Below are positions 18,283 to 27,072 of a DNA stretch of 64,000 nucleotides, in pieces. The notes beneath the pieces are model-generated. The model was not told the origin of the DNA, searched no databases, and was given only the letters and a program-made list of their open reading frames with translations. The stretch's first letter is position 1. Each line of letters opens with the position of its first letter. This stretch comes from Antarcticibacterium arcticum (GTDB taxonomy: Bacteria; Bacteroidota; Bacteroidia; Flavobacteriales; Flavobacteriaceae): NCBI RefSeq assembly GCF_007993795.1, contig NZ_CP042476.1:372001-436000 (forward strand), written 5' to 3'. The position numbers and the translations under genes are program-made.

Positions 18283-19335
18283 ATGAACAAAAAGGTATTG
18301 ATCACCGGTGGTGCGGGTTTTATTGGCTCTCATGTGGTACGCTTATTTGTTAACCAATACCCCGGGTACCATATTTATAATCTGGATGCCCTTACATATG
18401 CGGGGAATCTGGAAAATCTTAAAGATGTAGAAACAGCCACTAATTATACTTTTTTAAAGGCCGATATCAATAATGCTTCAGAAATAAATGACCTCTTCAA
18501 AAAGTATAAATTTGACAGCGTGATCCATCTGGCAGCCGAATCTCATGTAGACAGATCTATTAAAGACCCATTGGCATTTGTGCAAACCAATATTATTGGA
18601 ACAGTAAATCTGTTGAATGCCTCGATTGGTATATGGAAAAATGATTTTAATGAAAAGCTATTTTATCATATAAGCACAGATGAAGTGTATGGTACACTGG
18701 GAGAATCAGGATTATTTTCTGAATCCAGCCCATATGATCCCAATTCGCCTTATGCCGCTTCTAAAGCAGGATCAGATCATTTTGTGCGGGCATATGGAGA
18801 AACTTATGGATTACCATATATTATTTCAAACTGCTCCAATAATTACGGTCCTAACCAATTTCCCGAAAAACTTATTCCGTTGTTTATTAATAATATTATT
18901 GAACAAAAACCTTTACCTATTTACGGAGATGGAAAATATACGCGTGACTGGTTGTATGTAATTGACCATGCGCAGGCAATTAATTTAGCTTTCCATAATG
19001 GGAAAGTTAAAGAAACCTATAATATTGGAGGTTTTAATGAATGGCAAAATATTGACCTGGTAAAACTTCTTTGTCAAATTATGGACCATAAACTTGGACG
19101 GAAGGAGGGAAGTTCGACCCGTTTGTTCACTTTTATCAAAGACCGCCCGGGCCATGATAAAAGATATGCTATAGATGCCTCAAAGATCAAAGAAGAATTA
19201 GGTTGGGAGCCTTCAGTATACTTTGAAGAAGGCCTGAATAAAACAATTGACTGGTATTTAAAAAACGGAGAGTGGTTAAAGAATGTAACCTCCGGAAAGT
19301 ATCAGGAGTATTATGAGGGGCAGTATCTTAAATAA
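18283..19335 (+). CDS. rfbB: dTDP-glucose 4,6-dehydratase
   Basis: RfbB removes water from dTDP-glucose to give dTDP-4-keto-6-deoxyglucose. The 350-residue extended SDR protein shows the NAD motif GGAGFIGSH, the active-site loop STDEVYG (Thr-Asp-Glu acid/base set), the YAASK catalytic Tyr/Lys pair, and the family blocks HLAAESHVDRSI and NNYGPNQFPEKLIP. It works with RfbA at 23086. The rfbC and rfbD genes for rhamnose are absent here, so the keto sugar probably goes to the nearby aminotransferase. Its stop codon abuts the stop of the convergent transferase. Confidence 0.93.
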   Translation: MNKKVLITGGAGFIGSHVVRLFVNQYPGYHIYNLDALTYAGNLENLKDVETATNYTFLKADINNASEINDLFKKYKFDSVIHLAAESHVDRSIKDPLAFVQTNIIGTVNLLNASIGIWKNDFNEKLFYHISTDEVYGTLGESGLFSESSPYDPNSPYAASKAGSDHFVRAYGETYGLPYIISNCSNNYGPNQFPEKLIPLFINNIIEQKPLPIYGDGKYTRDWLYVIDHAQAINLAFHNGKVKETYNIGGFNEWQNIDLVKLLCQIMDHKLGRKEGSSTRLFTFIKDRPGHDKRYAIDASKIKEELGWEPSVYFEEGLNKTIDWYLKNGEWLKNVTSGKYQEYYEGQYLK

Positions 19336-20271
19336 TTACCATAATTTCCAGGCGTCATAATCTATACAGGCACATTTATCTTCACCAATTCTCATTCCCA
19401 TGAACATACCGGGATTGGAACTATAAGTTCCAATGAATTTTTCTGAAGCTGCACAAACATCCAGGCTGGCAAACAGTTTAAGATGCTGCAGATATTTTTC
19501 ATTTTTGTCCCTTTTCCTGAATTCAGAATGAACATACCCTCTTTCTGAAGAACTGCATAGGGTAAAGAATTCCCAATTTGAATAGTACCTTTTGAGATCC
19601 TCAAAAACAGTATAATTGTCGGTTAAAATAAAAGCTTTTTTGGTATGCCCAACCTTCTGAGCCTTTTTCATATAGTGGTGAAAATCAAATGTATTTGCTT
19701 CCAATGTTTTATCCCCTGCCCGTATATGTACACTTATGTAATTCCCGAGTAAATTCAACATATTTACATGATTCTCAATAATTTTTTGGCTATTGGCATT
19801 ATAATTCCAAATCATGTGAATGATTTTTTGGGTAGCCTCCAAAAGGGAGGAATTATTCAAACCTAGTTGAGGAATATTAAATTTTTTCCTGGAAAATTCT
19901 TCACTTCGAAAGGAATCCCAAATATCCTGGGTGAGATATTCATTACCGGTTAGTAACTTTAAAACTTTTGGAGGTAACTTTCTTTGATTTTTTATTTGAT
20001 ACGCTCTCCTGTTGTATCTGCTGTGTAAAAAAAAATCAGTTTCCTCGCAAAAGGGTTCAAAGAAATCGTTCCAACCTTTCTCTAAGGCAAAATTTGCCTT
20101 TTTAGAATACAAAGTGAATTTTATCTCCTTACTCAGGCAATAAAGCATCGCCAACACCATATTATTAAATTCTGAAAAAAAACCGGCCTCTGCTCCCAGA
20201 TGAAATGTTATTTTTTCTTTAAATGAATTATTAAGCTCCGCGTAGTTTTCTAACAACTGTTGTTTATTCAT
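19336..20271 (-). CDS. Fucosyltransferase-like glycosyltransferase (GT23/NodZ or GT11 type)
   Basis: The 311-residue protein contains VHIRAGDK near residue 198, the basic GDP-binding motif of the alpha-1,2/alpha-1,6/O-fucosyltransferase superfamily. A second conserved region is AASEKFIGTYSSNPGMFMGMR near the C-terminus, given here as two parts (AASEKFIGTYSS and NPGMFMGMR). The overall order fits the NodZ/FUT8-like GT-B fold. Donor and acceptor are not determined. It faces rfbB tail to tail, and like the GT10 gene it is on the - strand while the locus is mostly on the + strand. Confidence 0.65.
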   Translation of the reverse strand: MNKQQLLENYAELNNSFKEKITFHLGAEAGFFSEFNNMVLAMLYCLSKEIKFTLYSKKANFALEKGWNDFFEPFCEETDFFLHSRYNRRAYQIKNQRKLPPKVLKLLTGNEYLTQDIWDSFRSEEFSRKKFNIPQLGLNNSSLLEATQKIIHMIWNYNANSQKIIENHVNMLNLLGNYISVHIRAGDKTLEANTFDFHHYMKKAQKVGHTKKAFILTDNYTVFEDLKRYYSNWEFFTLCSSSERGYVHSEFRKRDKNEKYLQHLKLFASLDVCAASEKFIGTYSSNPGMFMGMRIGEDKCACIDYDAWKLW

Positions 20272-20521
20272 GTAGTAACTCCTGGAATTAATTGCCAGGG
20301 GATTTTTGCCTGGCCCGATAAAAATAGTAATATTAGTTTAATCACGGTAGCAAAGAAAAATTGAAATGAGCCAAGTTAGGATCCTATAACAATAATCTGA
20401 TTGCCCAATTTGCTTTGAGTTTAAGAAGCTTTGTTTCTCAAAAATTAAAAAACCAAGCTTAAAATTAATACATTCGTGAATATTTAGTTGGTTTTACAAA
20501 TCCAAAGATATAGATCTTTAA

Positions 20522-21958
20522 ATGTCTTTAAAAAAGAAAGCAGCATTAAGCCTGGTTTGGACCTTTACGCAACAATTCGGGAATCAACTTATTGGATTTT
20601 TTGTGTCCCTGGTACTGGCAAGAATTCTACTTCCGGCAGAATTTGGTCTTATTGGGATGATAGTGGTTGTAGTGGCAGTGGGTAATGTGCTGTTAGATGG
20701 GGGCCTTACCAAATCCCTGATACGCGACCCGGACTGTGATGAGGAAGATTATTCTACGGTATTTTTTTTTCACCTCATTGCCAGTTTGCTCATCTATGCA
20801 GTAATATTCCTGATAGCTCCATTAATAGCCAATTTTTATGAGCAACCTTTACTAACATCCATTACCCGGGTGTACAGTTTATCTATTATAATCACTTCTT
20901 TTTCGGTAGTCCAAATGGCCCGCCTTACAAAAGTGATGGATTTTAAAACACAGGCAATTATAGCAATACCCGCTTCTTTAATAGGAGGGGTTGCAGGGGT
21001 TTGGATGGCATACACAGGTTATGGTGTTTGGAGCCTTGTTTGGAGCGGCCTAATAACATCAATTGTTAGTACGGTCCTATTATGGTTTCATTCAAATTGG
21101 CTTCCCAGCTTCAGTTTTAATATGAAAAAGTTCAGGAAACATTTTGATTTTGGTTATAAGTTGACCTTATCAGATCTGTTGAACAGGATTTTCAACAATA
21201 TTTTTTTAATTGTAATAGGTAAATATTTCTCTGCCGGGCAGGTGGGTTTTTATACCCGCGCCGAAACAATGAAACAATTGCCTATTGTTAATATTACCAA
21301 TGCGCTTAATAAAGTAACATTCCCATTGTTTGTATCAATTCAGGATGATGATATAAGATTAAGGAGAGTTTATAAAAAACTAATGTTAATGGTAATGTTT
21401 GTTATCGCTCCCGTGTTGATCTTCCTTGCCGTCTTGGCGGAACCCGTTTTTGTTTTTCTTTTTACGGCCAAATGGCTTCCTGCGGTTCCTTATTTCCAGA
21501 TTCTTTGTGTAACGGGAATTCTATATCCTCTTCATTCTTATAATCTCACTATTTTGAACGTAAAGGGAAGAAGCGATCTTTTTCTTAAGCTTGAAGTGAT
21601 CAAAAAAATTATAATCATTCTTACTATTTTAATTGCCATACCATTTGGTATCCTGGCATTATTGTATGGGCAGGTTTTAATTTCTTTGATTGGATTCTTT
21701 ATAAATGCCCATTATACAAAAAGATTTATTGGCTATACAGGCTGGGCGCAGTTAAAAGACGTTTTCCCAATTATTTTTTTAGCCGCATTTGCGGGATTTG
21801 GGATATTTATAGCAGACCACTTAGGTCTTCATAATCAAATTAATTTCATTAGAATTCTTGCAGGAGGAATAATTGGGATTTCAATTTATCTACCGGTCGC
21901 ATATTTTCTTAAATTTAGCAGCCTTTCAGAATTTAGAGATTTAATATTAAAAAAATGA
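20522..21958 (+). CDS. Wzx-type polysaccharide flippase, copy 1 (MOP superfamily)
   Basis: The 478-residue integral membrane protein has about 12-14 helices and the MOP/PST family start KKAALSLVWTFTQQFGNQ followed by RILLPAEFGLIGM and DGGLTKSLIRD. It should flip undecaprenyl-linked oligosaccharides across the inner membrane. The conserved central blocks GKYFSAGQVGFYTRAETMKQLP and KWLPAVPYFQILC recur in copy 2 at 29572. It overlaps the next gene by 4 bases (ATGA), showing translational coupling. Confidence 0.88.
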   Translation: MSLKKKAALSLVWTFTQQFGNQLIGFFVSLVLARILLPAEFGLIGMIVVVVAVGNVLLDGGLTKSLIRDPDCDEEDYSTVFFFHLIASLLIYAVIFLIAPLIANFYEQPLLTSITRVYSLSIIITSFSVVQMARLTKVMDFKTQAIIAIPASLIGGVAGVWMAYTGYGVWSLVWSGLITSIVSTVLLWFHSNWLPSFSFNMKKFRKHFDFGYKLTLSDLLNRIFNNIFLIVIGKYFSAGQVGFYTRAETMKQLPIVNITNALNKVTFPLFVSIQDDDIRLRRVYKKLMLMVMFVIAPVLIFLAVLAEPVFVFLFTAKWLPAVPYFQILCVTGILYPLHSYNLTILNVKGRSDLFLKLEVIKKIIIILTILIAIPFGILALLYGQVLISLIGFFINAHYTKRFIGYTGWAQLKDVFPIIFLAAFAGFGIFIADHLGLHNQINFIRILAGGIIGISIYLPVAYFLKFSSLSEFRDLILKK

Positions 21959-23025
21959 TACCGGTAACCAGGACTTTTCTTCCCCCAATTGATGACTACC
22001 AATTCTTCCTCAGGGAAATATGGGCGAGCAACCAGGTTGCAAACGGAGGAAAATTGTTATTTGACCTACAAAGAAAGATAAAAGAATATCTGAATAGCCC
22101 TAATATGGTTCTTACCACAAATGGCACCCTGCCCCTTCAGATAGCACTAAAAGTTTTAGGTGGGCAGGGGGAAGTAATAACAACTCCATTTAGTTATGTA
22201 GCTACCACTTCTACGATAGTTTGGGAAAATTGTACGCCCGTGTTTGTAGATATAAATCCGGAATTCCTTACTATTGATGAAACAAAAATTGAAGCAGCTA
22301 TAACCTCGAAAACTACCGCCATCCTTGCGACGCATGTGTTTGGGAACCCTTGCAATGTAGAAGAAATTGAGAAGATTGCAAACAAGCACCATTTAAAAGT
22401 TATCTATGATGCAGCCCATTGTTTTGGAGTTAAATATAAAGGCAGATCATTGTTCGAGTTTGGAGATATAAGTACCTGTAGTTTTCACGCAACCAAGCTT
22501 TTTCACACAGGGGAAGGAGGTGCGATGTTTTGTAAAGATAAGGGACTGCATAACAAACTATTTTACAGTCATAATTTCGGACATAATGGCCCGCTTGAAT
22601 TTCACGGTTTGGGAATAAATGCCAAAATGAGTGAACTACAGGCTGCTATGGGACTGGCTGTTCTGCCATATGTTAAAGATTTAATTCAAAGCCGGAAAGA
22701 AATTGCTGAACTTTATGATCAATATTTAAATTTTAAAAATCTAAGCAGGATCGTGATCCGGGACGACACTGAATGGAACTACAGTTATTACCCGGTAATA
22801 TTTGAAAGTGAAAAACAATTATTAAATACTCAGAAGGCACTAAACCGGGAAGATATATTCCCCAGAAGATATTTTTATCCTTCATTGAACACCTTGAATT
22901 ACGTAGGTTCTGCTGAAATGAAAATATCAGAAGATATTTCAAAAAGAATTCTATGTTTACCTGTTTATAAAGATCTCAGTAAGTCGGATATTGAAATTAT
23001 TTCCGGAATTGTAAATAAAATGTAA
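21955..23025 (+). CDS. DegT/DnrJ/EryC1/StrS-family sugar aminotransferase
   Basis: The 356-residue PLP enzyme has the fold-type I sugar aminotransferase pattern: substrate/cofactor loop TTNGTLPLQIAL, Asp in YDAAHCFGV, and the PLP-lysine in SFHATKLFHTGEGGAMF. This form resembles VioA/WecE-like enzymes acting on dTDP-4-keto-6-deoxyhexose to give a 4-amino-4,6-dideoxy sugar. That fits its position between rfbB and rfbA. Product stereochemistry is not decidable from sequence alone. Confidence 0.85.
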   Translation: MIPVTRTFLPPIDDYQFFLREIWASNQVANGGKLLFDLQRKIKEYLNSPNMVLTTNGTLPLQIALKVLGGQGEVITTPFSYVATTSTIVWENCTPVFVDINPEFLTIDETKIEAAITSKTTAILATHVFGNPCNVEEIEKIANKHHLKVIYDAAHCFGVKYKGRSLFEFGDISTCSFHATKLFHTGEGGAMFCKDKGLHNKLFYSHNFGHNGPLEFHGLGINAKMSELQAAMGLAVLPYVKDLIQSRKEIAELYDQYLNFKNLSRIVIRDDTEWNYSYYPVIFESEKQLLNTQKALNREDIFPRRYFYPSLNTLNYVGSAEMKISEDISKRILCLPVYKDLSKSDIEIISGIVNKM

Positions 23026-23085
23026 AGATTGGAAGAGTTATTATATAAACATTTAATGCTAGATCAAGTATATCGATAAAAAAAT

Positions 23086-23973
23086 ATGAAAGGAATTATT
23101 CTGGCCGGTGGCACCGGCACCCGACTTTATCCAATTACGAAAGGAATATCAAAGCAACTTCTTGCTATTTATGATAAACCTATGATTTACTATCCACTAT
23201 CTGTACTTATGCTCGCTGGAATTAGAGAAATTTTGATCATTTCCACTCCTGAGGATTTGCCAAATTTTGAAAAATTATTAGGTGATGGAAGAAGATTAGG
23301 TATGGAATTTTCCTATAAAGCTCAACCCTCTCCAGATGGCTTGGCACAAGCATTCATTTTAGGAGAAGAGTTTTTAGGAGATGAGGATGTTTGTCTTATA
23401 TTGGGTGATAATATTTTCTTCGGACAGGGGTTTGGCGAATTATTAAAAAGAGTAGTTAAAAATATAAAGGAGCAAAATAAAGCTACTGTATTTGGTTATT
23501 ATGTCCAGGACCCCGGAAGGTATGGGGTTGTAGATTTCAATAAAGACGGAAAAGTATTGAGTATTCAAGAAAAACCTGCCTCACCAAAAAGTAATTTCGC
23601 GGTCACAGGATTGTATTTTTATCCAAATTCAGTTGTACAAATAGCTAAAAAAATAAAGCCGAGTCAGCGGGGTGAGTTGGAGATCACCACTGTAAATAAA
23701 TCCTATTTAGACCGGGGATTATTAAATGTTGAGTTACTAGGGAGGGGCTATGCATGGCTAGATACAGGTACTCATGATTCGATGTTGGAAGCCTCCAATT
23801 TTATTCAGACAATAGAGAAAAGGCAAGGCCTTAAAATAGCTTGTTTGGAGGAAATTGCATGGAGAAAGGGGTATATTACTAAAGAGGAAATACAGCAAAT
23901 AGCCCTAGAGTATAAAAATAATGAATATGGTGACTATTTGAAAAAAATAACAATAAGTGAAATTGACTTGTAA
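23086..23973 (+). CDS. rfbA: Glucose-1-phosphate thymidylyltransferase
   Basis: RfbA joins dTTP and glucose-1-phosphate to form dTDP-glucose, the substrate of RfbB. The 295-residue length is normal. The nucleotide-binding start is GGTGTRLYPITKGISKQLL, and further family blocks are YDKPMIYYPLS, LGDNIFFGQGF and GRGYAWLDTGTHDSM. Cytoplasmic. It lies 60 bases downstream of the aminotransferase gene, probably in the same transcript. Confidence 0.93.
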   Translation: MKGIILAGGTGTRLYPITKGISKQLLAIYDKPMIYYPLSVLMLAGIREILIISTPEDLPNFEKLLGDGRRLGMEFSYKAQPSPDGLAQAFILGEEFLGDEDVCLILGDNIFFGQGFGELLKRVVKNIKEQNKATVFGYYVQDPGRYGVVDFNKDGKVLSIQEKPASPKSNFAVTGLYFYPNSVVQIAKKIKPSQRGELEITTVNKSYLDRGLLNVELLGRGYAWLDTGTHDSMLEASNFIQTIEKRQGLKIACLEEIAWRKGYITKEEIQQIALEYKNNEYGDYLKKITISEIDL

Positions 23974-24040
23974 CTACTCATTCTGGCCAATTTTACATTT
24001 TCTTTAAGATATCAAAGCATGCGTCTAAATTTAGAAATAG

Positions 24041-24048
24041 TATCTTTG
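24041..24048 (+). promoter_or_regulatory. TATCTTTG -7 box before the UDP-HexNAc epimerase gene
   Basis: TATCTTTG matches TAnnTTTG and lies 27 bases before the ATG. No clear TTTG -33 element is present, so this is a moderate candidate for an internal promoter. Confidence 0.4.
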
Positions 24049-24075
24049 CCGCTGATTTATAAAATTTTATAATTG

Positions 24076-25074
24076 ATGCACAAAGAACAATTTAATCAAT
24101 TGAGTTCTTCAAAAATATTAGTTACCGGGGGTGCCGGGTTTATTGGATCCAATCTTTGCGAGAAACTATTAGAGCTTGGCGCAAACGTAATTTGCCTGGA
24201 CAATTTTTCGACCGGCAAAAGAGAAAATCTATTTGCTGTAATAAATAATCCCAACTTTACCTTAATTGAAGGAGATATCCGTAACCTGGAAACCTGCGCT
24301 AAAGCCTCAAAAGGTGTTAATTATATTTTACACCAGGCTGCTTTAGGCTCTGTTCCACGTTCATTAAAAGATCCCATTACAACCAATGAGGTTAATGTTT
24401 CAGGATTTTTAAATATGCTGGTTGCCGCCAGAGACGCCAAGGTAAAACGCTTTGTGTATGCGGCAAGTTCCTCTACTTATGGGGATTCAGAGAATCTTCC
24501 AAAAGTGGAAGATGTGATTGGGAAACCGCTATCTCCATATGCAATTACCAAATATGTGAACGAATTATATGCTGATATTTTTAAAAGCGCATATGATCTT
24601 GATACTATAGGCCTTAGATATTTTAATGTTTTTGGTAGGAAACAGGATCCTAATGGTGCGTATGCCGCGGTAATTCCAAAATTTGTAATTCAGTTAATGC
24701 GTCACGAATCTCCGGTTATAAATGGTGACGGCACTTATTCCCGTGATTTTACTTATATAGATAATGTGATCCAGATGAATCTTCTGGCGATCACTTCTGA
24801 AAATAAGGAAGCGGTTAACCAGGTATATAATACTGCCGTTGGCGATCGAACAAATTTGTTGGAACTTACGACGCTTTTAAAGGAGTATTTATCTAAATAT
24901 GATCCCGAAATCGCAGAGGTTGATATCAAGCACGGACCAAACCGCGCCGGTGATATTCCACATTCATTAGCCTCCATAGAGAAAGCCCAGACATTGCTGG
25001 GATATGAACCTGAGTTCGAAATAAAAAAGGGCTTGAAAGAAGCGGTTGATTGGTATTGGAAGAATCTAAAGTGA
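24076..25074 (+). CDS. UDP-HexNAc 4-epimerase (WbpP/TviC-like)
   Basis: The 332-residue extended SDR enzyme has the NAD motif GGAGFIGSN, the catalytic Ser in AASSSTYGDSE, and Tyr/Lys in YAITKYVNE. The substrate-loop blocks ALGSVPRSLKDP and YFNVFGRKQDPNGAYAAVIPKF are those of WbpP/TviC-type enzymes, which interconvert UDP-GlcNAc/UDP-GalNAc and their uronic acids. I chose the ATG at 24076; a TTG directly before it would add one residue. With the dehydrogenase at 25577 it should supply UDP-GalNAcA. Confidence 0.88.
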   Translation: MHKEQFNQLSSSKILVTGGAGFIGSNLCEKLLELGANVICLDNFSTGKRENLFAVINNPNFTLIEGDIRNLETCAKASKGVNYILHQAALGSVPRSLKDPITTNEVNVSGFLNMLVAARDAKVKRFVYAASSSTYGDSENLPKVEDVIGKPLSPYAITKYVNELYADIFKSAYDLDTIGLRYFNVFGRKQDPNGAYAAVIPKFVIQLMRHESPVINGDGTYSRDFTYIDNVIQMNLLAITSENKEAVNQVYNTAVGDRTNLLELTTLLKEYLSKYDPEIAEVDIKHGPNRAGDIPHSLASIEKAQTLLGYEPEFEIKKGLKEAVDWYWKNLK

Positions 25075-25080
25075 CAGGGA

Positions 25081-25155
25081 AAACTTGGAGTAGGGAAACA
25101 GGGAGACCTGGTGAAAAGGAAACTTGGTGAAGAGGAGAAAGGGAGACTTGGGGTT
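25081..25155. repeat. G-rich degenerate tract left of the four-helix-bundle gene
   Basis: Four variants of RACYTGG (AAACTTGG, GAGACCTGG, AAACTTGG, GAGACTTGG) start near 25081, 25103, 25120 and 25143, separated by purine-rich filler. A similar tract in the complementary orientation lies at 25606-25655. Confidence 0.6.
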
Positions 25156-25168
25156 AAAAATATAGAAA

Positions 25169-25543
25169 TTGGAAAAAATACGGACTCATAAAGATTTAAG
25201 GGTGTATCAGGCTTCTTTTGAAGCTGGGATGGAAGTATTTATAATCTCGAAAACATTTCCTAAGGAGGAGGTCTATTCTTTGACCAATCAAATTCGTCGT
25301 TCTTCTCGGTCGGTTTCGGGTAATTTAGCGGAAGCCTGGAGGAAACGCAGATACCCAAAATCTTTTGTTTCTAAATTATCCGATGTAGAAGGGGAAGCTG
25401 CAGAAACGCAGGTTTGGCTGGATTATGCCTTGGCTTGCCAATATATAAATGAAGAGCAACATTCGCCGTTAATTAAAAAATACGATTCCATTTTAGGAAT
25501 GACGGTAACAATGATTACAAACCATGATAAATGGACTTTGTAA
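25169..25543 (+). CDS. Four-helix-bundle protein (S23/IVP, Avd-like fold)
   Basis: The 124-residue protein has the pattern of the four-helix-bundle family first seen in 23S rRNA intervening sequences: HKDLRVYQASFEAGMEVF, IRRSSRSVSGNLAEAW and AAETQVWLDYALACQYI. Members form ring-like oligomers and bind nucleic acid; relatives include the Avd accessory protein of diversity-generating retroelements. The function here is unknown. The start is TTG at 25169, the only start that gives the full conserved N-terminus. It interrupts the two UDP-HexNAcA genes and is bracketed by low-complexity tracts. No reverse transcriptase is nearby. Confidence 0.82.
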   Translation: MEKIRTHKDLRVYQASFEAGMEVFIISKTFPKEEVYSLTNQIRRSSRSVSGNLAEAWRKRRYPKSFVSKLSDVEGEAAETQVWLDYALACQYINEEQHSPLIKKYDSILGMTVTMITNHDKWTL

Positions 25544-25576
25544 AAATAATATTATTAAGAAACAGGTAAGAATATC

Positions 25577-26920
25577 ATGAACAAGAATAATAACTTTTCT
25601 AAGGAAAACCCCCAGTCCCAAAGTCCCCAAGGCTCCGAGTCCCCCTCTCCGAGGATAGCAGTAATAGGCTTAGGCTACGTTGGGCTGCCCCTGGCAAGAC
25701 TTTTTGCAACCAAATACCCCGTAATTGGATTTGACATTAATCAGAGTAGAGTTGATGAACTTAAAAATGGTCATGACAGCACCCTCGAGGTTGAAGATGA
25801 TCTTTTAAGATCTTCTTTAGTTGAAAAGCCTTCTAATGACAACGGACTTTATTGTTCTACCAGTCTGGATGATATTAAAGACTGTAATTACTATATCATT
25901 ACCGTCCCAACGCCTGTAGATAAGAATAATCGTCCTGACCTAACTCCATTATATAAGAGCAGTGAAAGTGTTGGGAAAGTCCTCAAAAAAGGAGATATCG
26001 TGATTTATGAATCCACTGTGTACCCGGGGGTTACTGAGGATGAATGTGTGCCCGTACTTGAAAAAGTGAGCGGACTCAAATTCAACGAAGATTTTTTTGC
26101 AGGCTATTCTCCTGAAAGAATAAATCCGGGTGATAAAGAGCATACGGTGGAGAAGATATTGAAGGTTACTGCTGGTTCTACTCCGGAGATTGGAAAGAAG
26201 GTAGATGATCTTTATTCTCAGGTCATCACTGCCGGTACACACCTGGCACCTACCATTAAAGTTGCAGAGGCCGCGAAAGTGATTGAAAATTCGCAAAGGG
26301 ATATCAATATTGCTTTTGTAAATGAATTGGCAAAAATATTCAATATGATGGATATTGATACTCAGGACGTGCTTGAAGCAGCGGGTACAAAATGGAACTT
26401 TTTGCCATTTAAGCCGGGCCTCGTTGGGGGACATTGTATTGGAGTAGATCCCTATTATTTAGCACAAAAAGCCCAGGAATTGGGTTATCATCCAGAAATT
26501 ATTCTTGCAGGAAGAAGAATGAATGATTCTATGGGGCAATATGTAGCTTCTGAAGTTGTTAAGCTAATGCTGCAAAATGATCAAAAAGTAAAGGGGGCAA
26601 ATATCCTTGTGCTGGGCATAACTTTTAAAGAAAATTGTCCTGATGTACGGAATACCAAGGTTGTTGATGTTATAAAGAATTTGAAAGAGTACGGCACCAA
26701 TGTTACAATTTTTGACCCATTAGCCAACCCGGCAGAAGTAAAACACGAATATGGCTTAATTACGACGAGATCCGCGCCGTCTGAAACTTTTGATGCTGTT
26801 GTATTATCAGTTTCGCATCACGAATTTTTACAATTAGATCTGGATAAATTTAAGAACGGAAGTACGGTGGTATATGATGTTAAAGGCGTTCTTGGGGAAA
26901 AATGCGATAAAAAACTTTAA
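25577..26920 (+). CDS. UDP-N-acetyl-hexosamine 6-dehydrogenase (TviB/WbpO-like)
   Basis: The 447-residue enzyme should oxidise a UDP-HexNAc at C6 to the uronic acid using NAD. Visible are the NAD site AVIGLGYVGLPLARLF, GYSPERINPGD, and the catalytic Cys loop in GLVGGHCIGVDPYYLAQKA with GRRMND downstream, the TviB/WbpO type. The first 26 residues (Asn, Ser, Gln, Pro-rich) precede the domain and are encoded by a C-rich low-complexity tract; the family normally starts near IAVIGLG. The pairing with the 4-epimerase at 24076 points to UDP-GalNAcA. Confidence 0.9.
   Translation: MNKNNNFSKENPQSQSPQGSESPSPRIAVIGLGYVGLPLARLFATKYPVIGFDINQSRVDELKNGHDSTLEVEDDLLRSSLVEKPSNDNGLYCSTSLDDIKDCNYYIITVPTPVDKNNRPDLTPLYKSSESVGKVLKKGDIVIYESTVYPGVTEDECVPVLEKVSGLKFNEDFFAGYSPERINPGDKEHTVEKILKVTAGSTPEIGKKVDDLYSQVITAGTHLAPTIKVAEAAKVIENSQRDINIAFVNELAKIFNMMDIDTQDVLEAAGTKWNFLPFKPGLVGGHCIGVDPYYLAQKAQELGYHPEIILAGRRMNDSMGQYVASEVVKLMLQNDQKVKGANILVLGITFKENCPDVRNTKVVDVIKNLKEYGTNVTIFDPLANPAEVKHEYGLITTRSAPSETFDAVVLSVSHHEFLQLDLDKFKNGSTVVYDVKGVLGEKCDKKL
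25606..25655. repeat. C-rich degenerate tract inside the dehydrogenase N-terminus
   Basis: CCAGTC, AAAGTC, CCAAGGCTCC and CGAGTC variants follow one another in a C-rich stretch. They resemble the complement of the G-rich tract at 25081-25155, so the two flank the four-helix-bundle gene in opposite orientation. Here the tract is translated as NPQSQSPQGSESPSP. Confidence 0.55.
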
Positions 26921-27039
26921 GTCGGGGAATCGGGATTGGTTAGTCCGTGATTCGTTGATTCAAGAATCAAGACTCATTATTTCAGAATCCTCTTTTCCTG
27001 AATTGTAGTGCGGCACTAAGGAGCTAACACGTTTAAGAA

Positions 27040-27072
27040 CTGACGAACGATTTGACGAACTAACGAAATAAC
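27040..27072. repeat. GACGAAC-type short repeats in the spacer before ugd
   Basis: CTGACGAACGATTTGACGAAC is followed by TAACGAAATAAC: three to four imperfect (T)GACGAAC/TAACGAA units. The rest of the 157-base spacer (26921-27077) shows ATTC/GAATC-rich degenerate pieces. Confidence 0.5.

Noticed and set aside
25081..25660. A CRISPR array or a diversity-generating retroelement
   Set aside because: The units are degenerate, unevenly spaced and few; there are no cas genes, reverse transcriptase or template/variable repeat pair.
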